Shown: positions 62,361 to 64,000 of the stretch, piece by piece
Layout: every line of letters starts with the position of its first letter
Numbering within the stretch: the stretch's first letter is position 1
Assembly (NCBI GenBank): GCA_017535315.1
Contig: JAFXUD010000039.1
Coordinates: forward strand, 1 to 64,000
Length of the DNA: 64,000 nt
Source: Victivallales bacterium
Lineage (GTDB): Bacteria; Verrucomicrobiota; Lentisphaeria; Oligosphaerales; Oligosphaeraceae
Direction of reading: 5' to 3'
Program-made: the position numbers and the translations under genes
Notes under the pieces: generated by a model
Database searches by the model: none
Told to the model about the DNA's origin: nothing
What the model saw: the letters and a program-made list of their open reading frames with translations, nothing else

Positions 62361-63506
62361 CTAGAACCCCTTTTTGCACATACGGGCCCGCATCGCCTTG
62401 CCATGCTTCTCCGCCCAGGCGGTATACCCCTTGTGGTTATACAGTTTGTCGGCAAACACACTTGGGTCGTCGGTCTTGCGGTTTCCCGTGAGGGCGTCTA
62501 TCATCAGCATCGTGGCGAAATCGCTGGGCAGAGCCATGGCAATACGGTAGAAGCCAGACAGCAGTTGCTCCTCCTCTTCAGGCGACTTGCCGCGCCAGAG
62601 GTGATACGCCACTGCCGCGCAGAAGGCATAGCGCTGGTCGGGCTTTTCAGGAATGTGAATCTTCTTGCTCGGATTGGTCATCAGCTCGTGCGTATCGTCA
62701 AATTGAGTGGCTATCTCCTTGAACGCAAGAAACTCGACTCCAGCCTGGTTGCCGACGAGCCCGTAGAGCATTTTGTCCAGCAGATACGGCTTGTCTGCGA
62801 TGCGAAAACGGTGGAGCATCGTGCTGACGCGCTCCCACGAGCGGGGCGTGGGCCAGCCGCGCTCCAGATTCTCGTTCTCCTGGTGGAACAGCAAATCTGG
62901 GCGGAAGCGGATGAAGCCGATGACAGCGGGATGGATGCCGTTCTGAAGCCCCCAGCGCACCCATTCCTCTGGCGACTCCTGCAATTCCACGTGCATAAAG
63001 CGGTTGGCAAGTGCGGAACTCATGGTGGTGGCGACCGCCATGTCCTCCTCGCGGTTGCCTGCGGCCACGATGTACCAGCCATCAGGTAAGTGGTATAGGT
63101 CTCCCAAACGCCTGTCCAGGATGATTTCGTAGGCGGCAACTTGCAGGGAGCGGTCCGCCGCCGTCAGTTCGTCGAACAGCAGGATGCCGCGGCTATTGGC
63201 ATCCCGCGGCCAGTCGGAGGAAATGAGCCAGCTGACGGAATCCTCGTTGGGCACTGGCAGTCCACGGATATCCACAGGTTCCCGCTGTGCCAGCCGTATG
63301 TCAATGAAGCCGATGCCAGCCTCCTTTGCCACATTGCGCAGAATTGTGGATTTTCCCATGCCTGGCCCGCCCCATACCATCAGCGGTGGCAGCGCCGATG
63401 ACAGTTCTGGATTTTCGGCGATGATTTCCACGTTGTTGCGCACAATCGCCTCCAGATCCTCTGGCGTAATTTTGTTGCGCATGTCAAGAATTTCAGATGT
63501 GTCCAT
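62361..63506 (-). CDS. MoxR-family AAA ATPase
   Basis: This 381-residue MoxR/RavA-type AAA+ ATPase has Walker A GGPGMGKS (about 46-53), the REPVDIRGLPVP motif typical of MoxR partners of VWA proteins, and Walker B ILLFDELTAAD (about 104-114). Sensor 1 AAGNREED and sensor region ALANRFMHVEL follow. ATG 63506 is preferred because GGAG lies 10 bp upstream; ATG 63515 is possible. MoxR ATPases act as chaperones that remodel complexes containing the VWA protein. Confidence 0.92.
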   Translation of the reverse strand: MDTSEILDMRNKITPEDLEAIVRNNVEIIAENPELSSALPPLMVWGGPGMGKSTILRNVAKEAGIGFIDIRLAQREPVDIRGLPVPNEDSVSWLISSDWPRDANSRGILLFDELTAADRSLQVAAYEIILDRRLGDLYHLPDGWYIVAAGNREEDMAVATTMSSALANRFMHVELQESPEEWVRWGLQNGIHPAVIGFIRFRPDLLFHQENENLERGWPTPRSWERVSTMLHRFRIADKPYLLDKMLYGLVGNQAGVEFLAFKEIATQFDDTHELMTNPSKKIHIPEKPDQRYAFCAAVAYHLWRGKSPEEEEQLLSGFYRIAMALPSDFATMLMIDALTGNRKTDDPSVFADKLYNHKGYTAWAEKHGKAMRARMCKKGF

Positions 63507-63532
63507 TGTTGTCATTCTCCAATTTTACAGTT

Positions 63533-64000
63533 TCAGCAGAATCCCAATTTCCCGCGCACAGCAAAGGCACCACCCTCCTTGGCGGCAGCTTCCCGCTCCA
63601 GGGCGTCCAGGCGCTGGCCGTTGGTGATTTCACCGCCATAGTAGAAGAGGCTCTGGCGGACGGTGCGGAAGTCGCCTGGCGCGAGGTTGGGGATTGCCTT
63701 CAGGCGTTCCAGTTCACTGTCCGACAGCGTACACTTGAACATCCGCTCGAAGAAGAGCCGCTTGCCGTTGTCGTCCAGGAAGTTGAACTGCAACTTGAAT
63801 GTGAAGCGGCGCATGACGGCCTGGTCGAGGTTCTGGATGAAGTTGGTAGCGCCGATCATCACGCCGTCGAAGTTCTCCATCTGGTGGAGCAGTTCGTTGA
63901 CCTGCGTCACCTCCCAGGAGCGCTGCGCGTTGGTGCGGCTCTGGACAAGGCCGTCGAGTTCATCCAGGAAGAGAATGGAGTGCTCCGCCTCGGCTTCACG
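63533..64000 (-). CDS. AAA ATPase, C-terminal part (gene runs off window)
   Basis: Only the 3' end (156 codons) is present, and the frame stays open to the window edge. The visible portion holds Walker B SILFLDELDGLVQSR, sensor 1 GVMIGATNFIQN, and the arginine-finger region DQAVMRRFTFKLQF, then a helical lid (LDDNGKRLFFERMF). It is a classical AAA protein and not a second MoxR. It lies 26 bp upstream of the MoxR start and is probably in the same operon. The N-terminal domain lies outside the window. Confidence 0.85.
   Translation of the reverse strand, partial: REAEAEHSILFLDELDGLVQSRTNAQRSWEVTQVNELLHQMENFDGVMIGATNFIQNLDQAVMRRFTFKLQFNFLDDNGKRLFFERMFKCTLSDSELERLKAIPNLAPGDFRTVRQSLFYYGGEITNGQRLDALEREAAAKEGGAFAVRGKLGFC

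Overview
The window is a contiguous piece of chromosome from a Gram-negative bacterium that is most likely a member of the Lentisphaerota (Victivallis-like). This is inferred from the gene set, not from a marker search. The supporting signs are a prepilin-like surface protein with the H-X9-DG C-terminal motif, DUF4159 and DUF4091 proteins, very large secreted glycoside-hydrolase-like proteins with discoidin and carbohydrate-binding modules, and a zinc-ribbon Ser/Thr kinase. ExbB/ExbD, TonB-like and LepB/RodA genes show a double-membrane cell. Recognisable vegetative promoters are of one type: TTGCAA/TTGACA-like -35, 16 or 17 bp spacer, TATAAT-like -10.

Layout. 0-5.5 kb: a block of 9-bp repeats, a double-DUF4159 protein, a stand-alone NFACT-R protein, then ExbB, ExbD, a TonB-like protein, a small zinc-ribbon membrane protein and RsmD. 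5.5-10.5 kb: a gliding-type ABC exporter (GldA/GldF/GldG-like) plus a DUF4340 protein. 10.6-18.7 kb: an Rpn-like nuclease, a DUF4091 glycosidase-like protein, TilS, an unrecognised protein, a PfkB kinase and a small HTH protein. 18.9-28 kb: a sugar-degradation cluster (micro-ORF, FAD oxidoreductase, orphan sugar-binding lipoprotein, SDR, 1766-residue GH42-like protein). 28-34 kb: an AI-2E-family permease diverging from dnaK-groES-groEL. 34-37.7 kb: Gfo/Idh/MocA oxidoreductase and a GH2 beta-mannosidase-like enzyme. 37.7-42.5 kb: a tight rodA-lepB-NTF2-like-hflX-glycosyltransferase operon. 42.6-47.4 kb: Ser/Thr kinase, sugar isomerase, CBM9-like lipoprotein, tRNA-Met, DUF4126 and prepilin-like protein. 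47.4-55.2 kb: TerD, a Ca2+-type P-ATPase, and sbcD-sbcC.

55.2-64 kb looks like an accessory or conflict island. It holds a phospholipase-D-type nuclease bracketed by two copies of a structured repeat. Next comes a DEDDh exonuclease translated almost directly into a sigma-54 activator whose N-terminal domain looks like a catalytically dead DHH phosphoesterase. A gene fragment sits among duplicated 9-bp arrays, followed by an operon of AAA ATPase, MoxR ATPase, metallopeptidase/VWA protein, ankyrin protein and TPR-like protein that runs off the window end.

Two sigma-54 (-24/-12) promoters with exact GG-N10-GC spacing were found. One lies before dnaK-groESL, with a TGCGACA palindrome 120-135 bp upstream where an enhancer protein would bind; no CIRCE element is present. 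The other lies before the exonuclease-activator pair. Several families of short non-autonomous mobile elements are also visible. Family B has 23-bp inverted ends and, in one copy, a perfect 8-bp target duplication. Family A has 17-bp inverted ends. Family C has 19-bp inverted ends and many solo or collapsed copies, one of which forms the sbcC terminator and another of which supplies the stop codon of the P-type ATPase.
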